The translations under genes were made by a program, and so were the position numbers. Below are positions 43,904 through 54,155 of a stretch of DNA of 59,845 bases, in pieces. Numbering within the stretch: the stretch's first letter is position 1; the number at the start of each line of letters is the position of its first letter. The stretch lies in contig CAJQRF010000035.1 in NCBI GenBank assembly GCA_905612235.1, positions 1 through 59,845 of the forward strand, given 5' to 3'. Under the pieces are notes generated by a model. That model was not told the origin of the DNA and did not search any database. It was given only the letters and a program-made list of their open reading frames with translations. The stretch comes from an uncultured Pelagibacteraceae bacterium. GTDB lineage: Bacteria > Pseudomonadota > Alphaproteobacteria > Pelagibacterales > Pelagibacteraceae.

Positions 43904-44899
43904 ATGCTTAAAAAAATTAATTTAATATTTTCTTTTATACTATTAAATCTTGTTTTTTATTTCACACCAAATCTTGTAAATGCTCAAGAAAGTTTCGATG
44001 ATTGGTTATCGTCATACAAGAAGTATGCTATAAAAAGTGGTGTTTCTAAAAAAACTGTTAATTTAGCATTCAAAAATGTTAAATTTTTAGAACAGGTTAT
44101 AAAGTATGATAGAAAACAACCTGAATTTTTTGAAGACACAATTACATATGTCACTAAACGAGCTAATCTATTTAGAGCAACTAAAGCAAAAAAACTATTA
44201 AAGAAAAATAAAGAATTATTCACTAGAGTAGAAAATAAATTCTTTGTAGAAAAAGAAATTCTTTTAGCTTTGTGGGGAATAGAAACCAATTTTGGTAAGC
44301 ATGTCGGTAAAATGGATATAATTTCATGTTTATCTACATTAAGTTTTGATAAACGTAGAAGAGATTTTTTTTCATCTGAACTTCTTGCTTTGCTAAAATT
44401 AATTGATAACAAACTTGTTGATAAAGATTCCTTATTCGGATCTTGGGCTGGTGCTTTTGGCAACTTTCAATTTATGCCATCTTCTATTGCAACTTATGCC
44501 ATTGACTTCGATAATAATAATAAAATTGAATTAAAATCTTCTTTAGATGATGCTCTTGCATCTGCCGCTAATTATATAAGCAGAATTGGTTGGAATTATA
44601 ATGAACCATGTTTTTACAGAGTTAAATTAACTAATAAAATTAATAGTAAATATATTAATTCATCTGCGAGAAACATTTCTAACAGAATGAATATTACTAG
44701 TTGGGAAAAACAAGGTATATTACCTTTTGATGGGAAAGATTTTAAGTCAAATTCATTAGCAGCATTAATTCTTCCAGATGGTAACGAAAAATCACCTGCT
44801 TATTTAGTATTTGAAAATTATGAGAAAATTCTGCAATGGAATAGATCTTTAAGATTTGGAATAAGTGTGTGCACATTAGCTAATATGATCAAAGCATGA
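43904..44899 (+). CDS. mltB: Lytic murein transglycosylase (MltB family)
   Basis: LLALWGIETNFGKHVG catalytic Glu motif, GAFGNFQFMPSSIATYAIDFD. Confidence 0.9.
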   Translation: MLKKINLIFSFILLNLVFYFTPNLVNAQESFDDWLSSYKKYAIKSGVSKKTVNLAFKNVKFLEQVIKYDRKQPEFFEDTITYVTKRANLFRATKAKKLLKKNKELFTRVENKFFVEKEILLALWGIETNFGKHVGKMDIISCLSTLSFDKRRRDFFSSELLALLKLIDNKLVDKDSLFGSWAGAFGNFQFMPSSIATYAIDFDNNNKIELKSSLDDALASAANYISRIGWNYNEPCFYRVKLTNKINSKYINSSARNISNRMNITSWEKQGILPFDGKDFKSNSLAALILPDGNEKSPAYLVFENYEKILQWNRSLRFGISVCTLANMIKA

Positions 44900-45654
44900 T
44901 TTTAAAAAAAATAACGTTTTGTTCAATTTTATTTCTTTTTATTAATGCTTGCGCTGAATACAATGTAATTAAAAATAAAAAAAAAGAAAAAATATATTAC
45001 AGTTCTGTAGGTTTTACTTTAATTTATGATGATAAATTATTTGAAAATAAAACTATTAATAAAAAAATAAATAATGAAAATATTATTTTTGCACACAATA
45101 TACTTAAATATAATACTCCAGTAAAAATCATAAACCCAATTAATTTAAAATCAGTAATAACAAAAGTTCATAAAAATGTTGATTACCCAAAAATATTTAA
45201 TTCTGTAATTAGCAAAAAAATTTCAGATGCGCTTGAACTCGATTCTAACAATCCTTATATTGAAATCATTGAAATTAAAAAAAATAAAATATTTGTAGCT
45301 AAAAAATCCAATACATTTGATGAAGAAAAAACAGTTGCTGGCAAGGCCCCAGTTGACACCATTGTAATGGATGATTTGCAAGTTAAAAATACGAATACTA
45401 GCAAAGAACTGATAGATAAAAAAAGTTTTATATTGGTAATTAACGATTTTTATTATGAAAAATCGGCCATTTCTTTAAAAAACGAATTAATCAAGAAAAG
45501 TAAATTAGACAATATTTATATCAAAAAAATTAATAGTAAACAATTTAGGCTCTCCGTCGGTCCTTTTCAAAATTTTAATGCTTTAAAAAACTCTTACATT
45601 AGTTTAAATAATTTAGGATTTGAAAATCTCAACATATATATAGATTCAAAATGA
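44896..45654 (+). CDS. Divergent RlpA-like lipoprotein with C-terminal SPOR-like domain
   Basis: LFINAC lipobox; degenerate double-psi barrel (IIFAHNILKYNTPVKIINPINLKSVITKV); SPOR-like KSFILVINDFYYEKSAISLKNEL...RLSVGPFQNFNAL; between mltB and dacC. Confidence 0.65.
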   Translation: MILKKITFCSILFLFINACAEYNVIKNKKKEKIYYSSVGFTLIYDDKLFENKTINKKINNENIIFAHNILKYNTPVKIINPINLKSVITKVHKNVDYPKIFNSVISKKISDALELDSNNPYIEIIEIKKNKIFVAKKSNTFDEEKTVAGKAPVDTIVMDDLQVKNTNTSKELIDKKSFILVINDFYYEKSAISLKNELIKKSKLDNIYIKKINSKQFRLSVGPFQNFNALKNSYISLNNLGFENLNIYIDSK

Positions 45655-46805
45655 AATCATCAAAAATTATTATTCTTCTTTTGGCATTTACTTTTTTTCA
45701 TGTAAAATTATATGCTGAATTACAAGTAGACGCTGATCATGTAATACTACAGGACCATTTATCAGGAAAAATTATTTATGAAAAAAATGCTGATGATGCT
45801 ATATATCCTGCTTCCATGACAAAAATTATGACTGCTATTGTTGTCTTTGATTTACTTAAAAAAGGCGAAACCTCTTTAGATGAAATGATTACAATTCCTG
45901 AAAGTGCTTGGAGAATGTCTCAAAGCGGTTTTTCATCAATGTTTATAATGCTTAATGATCAGGTTTCTGTAGAAGATTTATTAAAAGGTATAATTATAGT
46001 ATCTGGCAATGATGCATGCGTTGCTTTAGCAGAAGGTCTTTCTGGTACAGAGAAAGATTTTGTTGATTTGATGAATGAAAAATCAAATGAAATTGGATTA
46101 GAAAATACTAATTGGGCAAACTCATCAGGGATTAATAATCCAGATAATTATTCTACAGTAAGAGATATTTTAAAAATATCTAAGTATATGATAGATAATT
46201 ATCCAGAATACTATTCTTACTTTAAAGAAACAACTTTTACATGGGATAGAACCGGTGGCGATCCAATTACGCAAGGCAATAGAAACCCTCTTTTATACAA
46301 AAACATTAAAGCAGATGGTATAAAGACAGGTTTCTTAACTGTTGAACAATATTCACTAGCAGCATCAGTTAAATATGGAGAAAGAAGAATCACGTCAGTT
46401 GGGAGCGGTTTCAAAAGTAAAAATTTAAGATCTTCAGAATCAATTAAAATAATTAATTGGGGTTTAAAAAAATTTGATACAATAAAAGTAGTGGAAAAAA
46501 ATGAAGTATTTTCAAGTCTTAATGTTTGGTTGGGAAAAAAAAATAGAGTTGATGTTGTTGCTGCAGAAAGCTTATATTTAACAATTCCGAAAAGAAAAAA
46601 AAATACATTAAAAGCTGTAATTGAATATGAATCTCCAATAAAAACTCCAATAACTAAGGGACAAAAGTTAGGTAATCTAAACATATATAGATCTGGTGAG
46701 CTTGAAAACCAAATTGATATTATTTCTGCTGAAGATATTAAAAGGGCAAATATTTTTTCTAGACTGTTTAAATCCTTAAACTATTGGGTTTGGGGAGATG
46801 CGTAG
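45651..46805 (+). CDS. dacC: D-alanyl-D-alanine carboxypeptidase
   Basis: SxxK (YPASMTKIMTA), SGNDACVALAE, KTG (DGIKTGFLT); signal peptide. Confidence 0.92.
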   Translation: MKSSKIIILLLAFTFFHVKLYAELQVDADHVILQDHLSGKIIYEKNADDAIYPASMTKIMTAIVVFDLLKKGETSLDEMITIPESAWRMSQSGFSSMFIMLNDQVSVEDLLKGIIIVSGNDACVALAEGLSGTEKDFVDLMNEKSNEIGLENTNWANSSGINNPDNYSTVRDILKISKYMIDNYPEYYSYFKETTFTWDRTGGDPITQGNRNPLLYKNIKADGIKTGFLTVEQYSLAASVKYGERRITSVGSGFKSKNLRSSESIKIINWGLKKFDTIKVVEKNEVFSSLNVWLGKKNRVDVVAAESLYLTIPKRKKNTLKAVIEYESPIKTPITKGQKLGNLNIYRSGELENQIDIISAEDIKRANIFSRLFKSLNYWVWGDA

Positions 46806-47439
46806 CAGAAAATCTCTTTTTATTACATTTGAAGGTATAGAGGGTTCAGGTAAATCTTATCAAACTAAAAAACTTTTCAATTACATTAAAAAAAAAAAGA
46901 TTCCAGTTATATTAACTAGAGAACCTGGTGGAACACCGAGTGCAGAAAAAATTAGAAATCTTATTCTTAAAGACTATTTTCACAAAGATTTTAAAGAAAA
47001 ATTTAACAAATATACTGATACCTTATTGTATTTAGCAGCTAGAAACGAACATGTACAAAACAAAATAAAGCCAGCCTTGTCTACAAATAAAATTGTTTTA
47101 TGTGATCGCTTTATAGATTCCACAATGGCTTATCAAGTATATGGGAAAGGAATAAATAAAAATTTTATTGACTTTGTTCATGGATTTATACTCCATGGTA
47201 TTAAACCTGATTTTACATTTTTACTTAAAGTAAAAATTCCAAAACTTTTGAAAAGATTAAAAAAAAGAAAAAAAATGAACAGATACGATAAATTTTCTAA
47301 TAATTTTTATATTGCAGCACAAAAAGCTTTTGTTAAAATAGCTAATAAAGATAAATCTAAATACCTAGTTTTGGATAACTCAAGCGATTCTAATCATGTA
47401 CAAAATGTGATATCTAATAAATTTGAGGAACTGTTATAA
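46798..47439 (+). CDS. tmk: Thymidylate kinase
   Basis: FITFEGIEGSGKSYQTKKLF, LTREPGGTPSAEKIR, CDRFIDSTMAYQ. Confidence 0.94.
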   Translation: MRSRKSLFITFEGIEGSGKSYQTKKLFNYIKKKKIPVILTREPGGTPSAEKIRNLILKDYFHKDFKEKFNKYTDTLLYLAARNEHVQNKIKPALSTNKIVLCDRFIDSTMAYQVYGKGINKNFIDFVHGFILHGIKPDFTFLLKVKIPKLLKRLKKRKKMNRYDKFSNNFYIAAQKAFVKIANKDKSKYLVLDNSSDSNHVQNVISNKFEELL

Positions 47440-47441
47440 AA

Positions 47442-48413
47442 ATGCAAGACATTAAAAAAGATTCTAAAGTTATTGACCCATTAAATCAAACAAATTTATT
47501 TGGTTACGAAAATATGTTTAAAGATTATATTGATTTGTTTAACCAAAACAAACTTCCTAATTCAATCTTGTTAACTGGCGACAAAGGATCTGGTAAAGCA
47601 ACTTTTGTATATCATTTTATTAATTACTTACTTTCTCGTGATGAAGAAGATTCGTATTCATTAAATAATTTTTCAATTAATTCTAACAATAAGAGTTTTA
47701 TAAATATAACTAATGGAACTCATCCTAATTTCTTCTTACTTGATAGTCTTTTTTTTGATGAAAATATCAAGATTGAAAATGTTAGGAATTTATTAGTATT
47801 TTTAAGAAAAACAACTTTCCGTTCAAATATGAAAATTATATTGATAGATAATGTCGAATATTTAAATGTTAATTCTTCTAATGCTTTATTAAAATCGATT
47901 GAGGAACCACCACATAATACCTTTTTTTTTATTATACATAATAGATCTAGCAAAATTCTGGAGACAATAAAATCACGTTGCATTGAATTCAAAATATTCT
48001 TTAATGTAAGTGAAAAGAAAAATGTAATTAAAAAATTAATTTCACAATTTAATTTTGATTTTGAATATAACAATATTGATGAAAATCTTTATAACAACTC
48101 TCCAGGCAGAATATTAAATTATTTAAATCTCCTAAATGAAATTAACCGTACTTCTTTTGATGATAAGGCTTCATGTATTTTAGAATCTATAGAAATTTAT
48201 AAAAAAAAAAAAGATCCTACTGTACTAAATTTTATTTCTTATCTTGTTGAATTGTATTATTATGAACTTTCAGTAAAAAATTGTAAGTTTTTAAATATTT
48301 ATTCACACAATAAAAAAAAAATTTTATCTGCTTTAAATGATATTAAGAAATTCCATTTAGACAAAAATAATTCTTTTATACTAATAAGAAATATAATATC
48401 TAATGAGTCATAA
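47442..48413 (+). CDS. holB: DNA polymerase III delta' subunit
   Basis: LPNSILLTGDKGSGKATFVYHFINYLL, NSSNALLKSIEEPPHNTFFFIIHN; follows tmk. Confidence 0.88.
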   Translation: MQDIKKDSKVIDPLNQTNLFGYENMFKDYIDLFNQNKLPNSILLTGDKGSGKATFVYHFINYLLSRDEEDSYSLNNFSINSNNKSFINITNGTHPNFFLLDSLFFDENIKIENVRNLLVFLRKTTFRSNMKIILIDNVEYLNVNSSNALLKSIEEPPHNTFFFIIHNRSSKILETIKSRCIEFKIFFNVSEKKNVIKKLISQFNFDFEYNNIDENLYNNSPGRILNYLNLLNEINRTSFDDKASCILESIEIYKKKKDPTVLNFISYLVELYYYELSVKNCKFLNIYSHNKKKILSALNDIKKFHLDKNNSFILIRNIISNES

Positions 48414-49938
48414 TAATTTTTATATTACAACACCAATATACTATCCCTCTGGCAAACCTCATATGGGTCATGCATATTCAAGTATTTTGGCAGATGTGTT
48501 TGCGAGGTTTAAAAGAATCGACAATTTCAATGTCCATTTTTTAACTGGAACAGATGAGCATGGCTTAAAAATCCAAAAAGCTGCCGAGAAAGATAAATCT
48601 GATACTTTGGTTTATTGTAATAAAATTTCTAAAACTTTTAAAGATTTATCTGTTAAATTAAATCTTTCTAATAATGATTTCATCAGAACTACAGAAAAAA
48701 GACATTTTGCTTCTGTAAACGAAATATGGAATAGACTTGTGACTTCTGGTGATATTTATCTCTCAACATACAAAGGTTGGTACTCAGTTTCTGATGAAGC
48801 TTATTATAATTCAGACGAAATTACTGACAAGAATGGAAAAAAAGTTTCAACTTTTTCTGGTTCACCAGTTGAATGGATGGAAGAGGAGTCGTTTTTTTTT
48901 AAATTATCTAAATGGCAAGACAAATTGTTAGAATTTTATGAAAAGAATAAGGACTTCATTCATCCAATCACTAGACGAAATGAAGTGATTAATTTTGTTA
49001 AAGGTGGTTTAAAAGATTTATCCGTAAGTAGAACTTCTTTTACTTGGGGAATACCAGTGCCTAATAATAAGAAGCATGTTATTTATGTATGGTTAGATGC
49101 TTTAGCTAATTATTTAAGTGCATTAAATTTCCCAAACATAAATGACAAATTATATAAAACTTTTTGGCCTGCATCACTTCATGTTATTGGTAAAGATATA
49201 TTAAGATTTCATGCTATTTATTGGCCTGCTTTTTTATTAGCCGCAAAGATAGAGCCACCTTTAAGAATCTATAGTCATGGTTGGATTTTATCTGGAGATG
49301 AAAAAATGTCTAAGTCTAAAGGAAATATTTTAAATCCTCTTGAGATAATAGCAAAATATGGAATTGACCAACTGAGATATTATCTGATGAAAGAAGTATC
49401 GCATGGTAGTGACGGTAATATTTCGTTGATCAATTTAGAAAAATGTATAAACAGTGATTTGGCGAACAATTATGGAAATCTATGTCAAAGAGTATTTTCA
49501 TTCATCAAAAATAATTGCAAAAGCAGAGTAGTTAAAAATAAGAATTTATCAAAAGAAGATCTAAATTTGATTAGTAAAACTAATAAATTAACAATAAATC
49601 TTAAGGCATTTATGAACAATAATGATTTAAATAATTATATCAAATCAACTATTGAAATTAGTTTTTTGACTAATAAATATATTAATGATGAAGAACCATG
49701 GAAATTAAAGAAAACTGATATAGATAAAATGAATAATATTCTACATTTATGCTTAGAACAAATTGCTAAAATTTCTATTTTATTAAATCCCGTTATACCA
49801 ATAGCCACAACAAAAGTTTTAGAAGCATTAAAAGTTTCCTCTAAATCTAAAAATCTTTCATTTATAAAAAATAATGCAATTATTGATAATGATATTACTT
49901 TAGGTGATCTAAATATATTATTTCAAAAAATTAATTAA
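48403..49938 (+). CDS. metG: Methionyl-tRNA synthetase
   Basis: TTPIYYPSGKPHMGHAYSSILADVFARF, GDEKMSKSKGNILNP. Confidence 0.96.
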   Translation: MSHNNFYITTPIYYPSGKPHMGHAYSSILADVFARFKRIDNFNVHFLTGTDEHGLKIQKAAEKDKSDTLVYCNKISKTFKDLSVKLNLSNNDFIRTTEKRHFASVNEIWNRLVTSGDIYLSTYKGWYSVSDEAYYNSDEITDKNGKKVSTFSGSPVEWMEEESFFFKLSKWQDKLLEFYEKNKDFIHPITRRNEVINFVKGGLKDLSVSRTSFTWGIPVPNNKKHVIYVWLDALANYLSALNFPNINDKLYKTFWPASLHVIGKDILRFHAIYWPAFLLAAKIEPPLRIYSHGWILSGDEKMSKSKGNILNPLEIIAKYGIDQLRYYLMKEVSHGSDGNISLINLEKCINSDLANNYGNLCQRVFSFIKNNCKSRVVKNKNLSKEDLNLISKTNKLTINLKAFMNNNDLNNYIKSTIEISFLTNKYINDEEPWKLKKTDIDKMNNILHLCLEQIAKISILLNPVIPIATTKVLEALKVSSKSKNLSFIKNNAIIDNDITLGDLNILFQKIN

Positions 49939-49939
49939 T

Positions 49940-50713
49940 ATGATTATCGATTCCCATTGCCATTTAGACTATCCATCATTACATGACAATATAGATGAAG
50001 TTTTAAAAAGAGCTTCTTTAAAAAAAATTGAGAGAATGCTAACTATTTGTACTACGTTACAAAGTTTTGAAAAAATTAAAGTTTTAATAAAAAAATATGA
50101 GCAAATATATGGAACATTTGGAATTCATCCTCATGAAACAGAAAAACACAAACAAATTGATAGTAAATATATTTGTGATGTAAAAAATAATAATAATAAA
50201 GTAATTGGCGTAGGTGAAACTGGTCTAGATTTTTATTATAATCATAGTGAAAAAGATATTCAAAAAAGAAGTTTTGTTAACCACATTCAGGCTGCATCTA
50301 TTTTAAATATTCCTTTGATAGTACACACTAGAAGTGCTGAGATTGAAACATATGAAATTTTAAAGAGCGAAAAAAATAACTCTGATATTAAAGTTTTAAT
50401 ACATTGCTTTACAGGTTCTAAAGGTTTTGCAAAAAAAATTCTTGATTTAAATTTTTATATTTCGATTAGTGGAATTATTACTTTTAAAAATTCAACTGAT
50501 TTAGTTGATGTAGTGTCATACATCCCGCCAAATAAACTTTTAGTGGAGACGGATTCACCTTATTTATCACCTCAACCATTCAGAGGAAAACCTAACGAAC
50601 CATCTTATATTACTCACACACTTGAAAAACTTGCTGAAATTAAAAAATTAAGTGTTGAGGAAATTGCTTTTACTACTACAAAAAATTTTAATAGCCTTTT
50701 CAGTTTATCTTAA
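49940..50713 (+). CDS. tatD: TatD-family hydrolase
   Basis: IDSHCHLDYPSL, GVGETGLDFYYNHS, LVETDSPYLSPQPFRGKPNEP. Confidence 0.94.
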   Translation: MIIDSHCHLDYPSLHDNIDEVLKRASLKKIERMLTICTTLQSFEKIKVLIKKYEQIYGTFGIHPHETEKHKQIDSKYICDVKNNNNKVIGVGETGLDFYYNHSEKDIQKRSFVNHIQAASILNIPLIVHTRSAEIETYEILKSEKNNSDIKVLIHCFTGSKGFAKKILDLNFYISISGIITFKNSTDLVDVVSYIPPNKLLVETDSPYLSPQPFRGKPNEPSYITHTLEKLAEIKKLSVEEIAFTTTKNFNSLFSLS

Positions 50714-50714
50714 T

Positions 50715-51482
50715 ATGAAATCTAAAATTATTATTCTAGGCTGCGGAAGTTCTGTTGGAACTCCAAGAATTGATGGATACTGGGGAAAATGTAAAAAACG
50801 CATCAGAAATAATAGATCTAGATGTTCTGCTCTAATTATAAAAGGTTCTAACAATATTTTAATTGATACCTCTCCTGATTTAAAATATCAATTATTGCGA
50901 AACAAAGTTAAAAAAATTTCTTCTGTACTCTTTACTCACGAACACGCAGATCAAACTAATGGATTATTTGAACTAAGACCTTTTTTTTGGAAATATAAAA
51001 AAATTATTAATGCTTATGGCAATTCATTAACCATGAATTTGTTAACAAAAAGATTTGATTATTTGTTTAAAAAAGTAAGCGTTTATTCACCATTTATTAA
51101 GTCTAATATTATTAAAGACAAATTTTCGTTAGGTAACTATAATGAAAAAATATTTTTTGAAACAATAGAAGCTAAACATGGTTACACCAAAACACTTATT
51201 TATATATTTGAAAAGTTAGCTTACGTAAGTGATTGCAATGATTTATCTATTATTAATAATAAAAAGTTAAAGAATTTGAATTTTTTAATAATTGATTGCC
51301 TTAAGCTTAAAAAACATCCTAGTCATTTTAATCTTGACGAATGTATATTTATTCATAATTCACTGAAACCAAAAAAAACCTTTTTAACGAATTTACACTA
51401 TGATTTAGATTACTATTCATTATTAAAAAAACTCCCTAAAGGAATTGCTCCAGCATACGATAATCTATGTATTGATATTTGA
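50715..51482 (+). CDS. MBL-fold metallo-hydrolase (PhnP-like) with altered metal-ligand motif
   Basis: LGCGSSVGTPRIDGYWGKC, FTHEHADQTNG, HPSHFNLDEC; follows tatD; start moved to internal ATG. Confidence 0.82.
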   Translation: MKSKIIILGCGSSVGTPRIDGYWGKCKKRIRNNRSRCSALIIKGSNNILIDTSPDLKYQLLRNKVKKISSVLFTHEHADQTNGLFELRPFFWKYKKIINAYGNSLTMNLLTKRFDYLFKKVSVYSPFIKSNIIKDKFSLGNYNEKIFFETIEAKHGYTKTLIYIFEKLAYVSDCNDLSIINNKKLKNLNFLIIDCLKLKKHPSHFNLDECIFIHNSLKPKKTFLTNLHYDLDYYSLLKKLPKGIAPAYDNLCIDI

Positions 51483-51485
51483 TAT

Positions 51486-52034
51486 TTATATTAGTTTTTC
51501 TATTGCGCTTATAAATTTTTTTGAACTAGGGTTTGTAATAGATGAAAATGTATCTGCTATTTTACCATCTCTACCAATTAAAATTTTGTGAAAATTCCAT
51601 TTAGGTACCGATGATTTTCCGTAATTTTTTAGTGCCCATTGATAAAATGGATGTGCATTATCACCTTTTACGCTAACTTTTTCAGTCATAGGAAAAGATA
51701 TCCCAAATTTTGCTTCACAAAAATTCTTTATTTCTGAATTTGTGCCCGGTTCTTGTGATCCAAAATCGTTTGATGGTATACCCAAAATAATAATTCCTTT
51801 ACTTTGGTATTTTTCCCATATTTTTTGCATGTCTTCATATTGATTTGTAAAACCACATTTACTTGCAACATTTACTACAACAATAACTTTTCCTTTATAT
51901 TCTGATAAACTCATTTTGCTTCCATCAAGATCTTTAAAATAGAAATCGTAAGCCAGTTTTTCATAGTTTGCATTTACAGTAGTTTTTATAAAAGAGAACA
52001 TAATAATTAATACTATTATTTTTACCTTATACAT
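51486..52034 (-). CDS. Glutathione peroxidase family, exported, Cys-type
   Basis: VVNVASKCGFTNQYEDMQKIWEKY, WNFHKILIGRDG; N-terminal signal peptide. Confidence 0.92.
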   Translation of the reverse strand: MYKVKIIVLIIMFSFIKTTVNANYEKLAYDFYFKDLDGSKMSLSEYKGKVIVVVNVASKCGFTNQYEDMQKIWEKYQSKGIIILGIPSNDFGSQEPGTNSEIKNFCEAKFGISFPMTEKVSVKGDNAHPFYQWALKNYGKSSVPKWNFHKILIGRDGKIADTFSSITNPSSKKFISAIEKLI

Positions 52035-52041
52035 TTTTTGT

Positions 52042-53214
52042 TTATTTCTTGGTTACGTACAATAGCATGAAATAACCTACAGCAGCTGACAACAATGATC
52101 CAACCAAAACACCAATTTTTACCCCGTCCATATTATTAACTTGTTCTACGAAGGCAAGATTTCCCACAAATAAACTCATCGTAAATCCTATACCTGTTAG
52201 TATTCCAACAGCATAAAATTTTACCCAATTTGAATTAGTTGGCATTTCAGCTAATTTTAACTTTATTGATATATAGGAAAATATAAATACTCCAATTTGT
52301 TTTCCAAAAAACAAACCACATAATATACCTAATGGAATTGGATCAAATAAACTACTTATTGTGATATTTTCAAGTGAAACACCAGCATTTGCAAAAGCAA
52401 AAAGTGGCATAATTCCAAATGCCACATATGGCGATAGTTTATGTTCTAAAGTTAGTAACATCGAATTTTCACTTTCTTTTTTTTTATGTGGAATTGCTAT
52501 TGCTAGCAAAACACCTGATATAGTTGAGTGTATTCCTGATCCATGAGTAAAATACCACATAATTATTCCAAGTATCAAGTAGGGCATAAAACTCTTTAAT
52601 CCAATTTTATTTAGAAACAGCAAGGCCGCAAAAATGATTACCACTGCTAATAGATATGTATGCTGAAGTTCAGTTGAATAAAAAAATGCTATAATAATTA
52701 TAGCTCCTAAATCATCAATAATAGCTAATGCCGTCAAAAAAACTTTTAAAGATATTGGAACTCTCGAACCTAATAATGATAGTACTCCAATTGAAAAGGC
52801 AATGTCTGTGGCAGATGGAATAGCCCATCCTCTTAGAGTGTTTCCAGTTTTGTAATTTATAACAATATAAATAAGTGCAGGAACTAACATTCCTCCAACA
52901 GCTCCAATAATAGGTAGTAATGCCTGCTTGGGTTTAGACAATTCTCCATTAATAAATTCTCTCTTAATTTCTAAAGTAACAACAAAAAAGAAAACAGCCA
53001 TCAAAGCATCATTGATCCAATGAAGAATACTAAGATCTAATCCAATATCTTTTAGACCAAATGAAATATGTGTGTTTAATAGATTAAAATATATATCTGC
53101 TGAACTGGTATTGCTTATAATTAAAGCAAATACTGCTGCAATTAGTAAAACAAGTCCACTTGCTGCCTCAAGTTTAAAAAACCATTTAAATGGTGAAGTG
53201 ATATATCTAATCAT
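52042..53214 (-). CDS. nhaA: Na+/H+ antiporter NhaA
   Basis: NDALMAVFFFVVTLEIKREFINGELS, AIPSATDIAFSIGVLSLLGSRVP, ALAIIDDLGAIIIIA. Confidence 0.95.
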   Translation of the reverse strand: MIRYITSPFKWFFKLEAASGLVLLIAAVFALIISNTSSADIYFNLLNTHISFGLKDIGLDLSILHWINDALMAVFFFVVTLEIKREFINGELSKPKQALLPIIGAVGGMLVPALIYIVINYKTGNTLRGWAIPSATDIAFSIGVLSLLGSRVPISLKVFLTALAIIDDLGAIIIIAFFYSTELQHTYLLAVVIIFAALLFLNKIGLKSFMPYLILGIIMWYFTHGSGIHSTISGVLLAIAIPHKKKESENSMLLTLEHKLSPYVAFGIMPLFAFANAGVSLENITISSLFDPIPLGILCGLFFGKQIGVFIFSYISIKLKLAEMPTNSNWVKFYAVGILTGIGFTMSLFVGNLAFVEQVNNMDGVKIGVLVGSLLSAAVGYFMLLYVTKK

Positions 53215-53655
53215 TTAATACTTTATTACATCACCAACGAAAATATCGCCAGAAGATAAAATTTCGCATCTTATGCCTGCTTTAGCACTAAGTTTTTCAA
53301 CAAAATTATTCAGTTTAAGTCTTTCTTGCAAATATTTGCAAGGTCTACATAAATCATGTGATTTTACTTTAACACTCCCTATTAAAAATTCTTTGTTCAC
53401 TAAATTATTAAGTTCAACACCCTCAGTAACAATATTTCTTCTAAAATCCAAAGGACTTATCTGCATTTTTATAATTTTGTTATATTGTATTATGTTCTCT
53501 ATTTCGATTAGAGTAATTTGGCTTAATTTATGATTATTATCTTTATATTTTCTATCCTCAAGCAAGCCTTTGCTGGCAATAGCCGTAACTTTATTAACTT
53601 TTAAAATTTTATCACCTTTTACTTTACATATTCCTATTTCATGCACATTTCCCAT
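53215..53655 (-). CDS. MOSC-domain protein
   Basis: LEDRKYKDN, PLDFRRNIVTEGVELNNL, HDLCRPCKYLQ, AGIRCEILSSGDIFVGD. Confidence 0.85.
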   Translation of the reverse strand: MGNVHEIGICKVKGDKILKVNKVTAIASKGLLEDRKYKDNNHKLSQITLIEIENIIQYNKIIKMQISPLDFRRNIVTEGVELNNLVNKEFLIGSVKVKSHDLCRPCKYLQERLKLNNFVEKLSAKAGIRCEILSSGDIFVGDVIKY

Positions 53656-53726
53656 ATTATAAAGTATAACATATCATTACCTTTTAATTGCTAAAAAGCC
53701 TTATATACAATATAAAATTATAAAAT

Positions 53727-53803
<77 letters not shown>

Positions 53804-53867
53804 ATTTTTCGATTAAAAAAATTTTTTTATATTCGAAAAATAAACTAAATGAGTAGATGTTGTAGAC

Positions 53868-54155
53868 ATGAAAAAAGCTAAAATATATAAACCTGCAAAA
53901 ACTGCTATGCAATCTGGTTTAAGAAATAGAAAAAATTGGGTTTTAGAATACGATACATTAAATAATGGAGTGGATCCATTGATGGGGTGGGAGACTTCCA
54001 AAGACACTTTTTCAGAAATAAAATTAGAATTCTATACAAAAGAACAGGCTTTGAGTTATGCTAAAAAAAATAATATAAACTATTATTTAATAGAACCAGA
54101 AAAAAATAAGTTTGTAAAAAAATCTTATTCAAATAATTTTTTGAAAAATAAATAG
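53868..54155 (+). CDS. NADH dehydrogenase accessory subunit (NDUFS4/ETC complex I family)
   Basis: AKIYKPAKTAMQSGLRNRKNWVLEYD, DPLMGWETSKDTFSEIKLEFYTKEQALSYAKK. Confidence 0.9.
   Translation: MKKAKIYKPAKTAMQSGLRNRKNWVLEYDTLNNGVDPLMGWETSKDTFSEIKLEFYTKEQALSYAKKNNINYYLIEPEKNKFVKKSYSNNFLKNK

Noticed and set aside
43984-44463. 159-aa ORF antisense to mltB
   Set aside because: Antisense shadow of a well-supported gene.
46217-46684. 155-aa ORF antisense to dacC
   Set aside because: Antisense shadow; no independent support.
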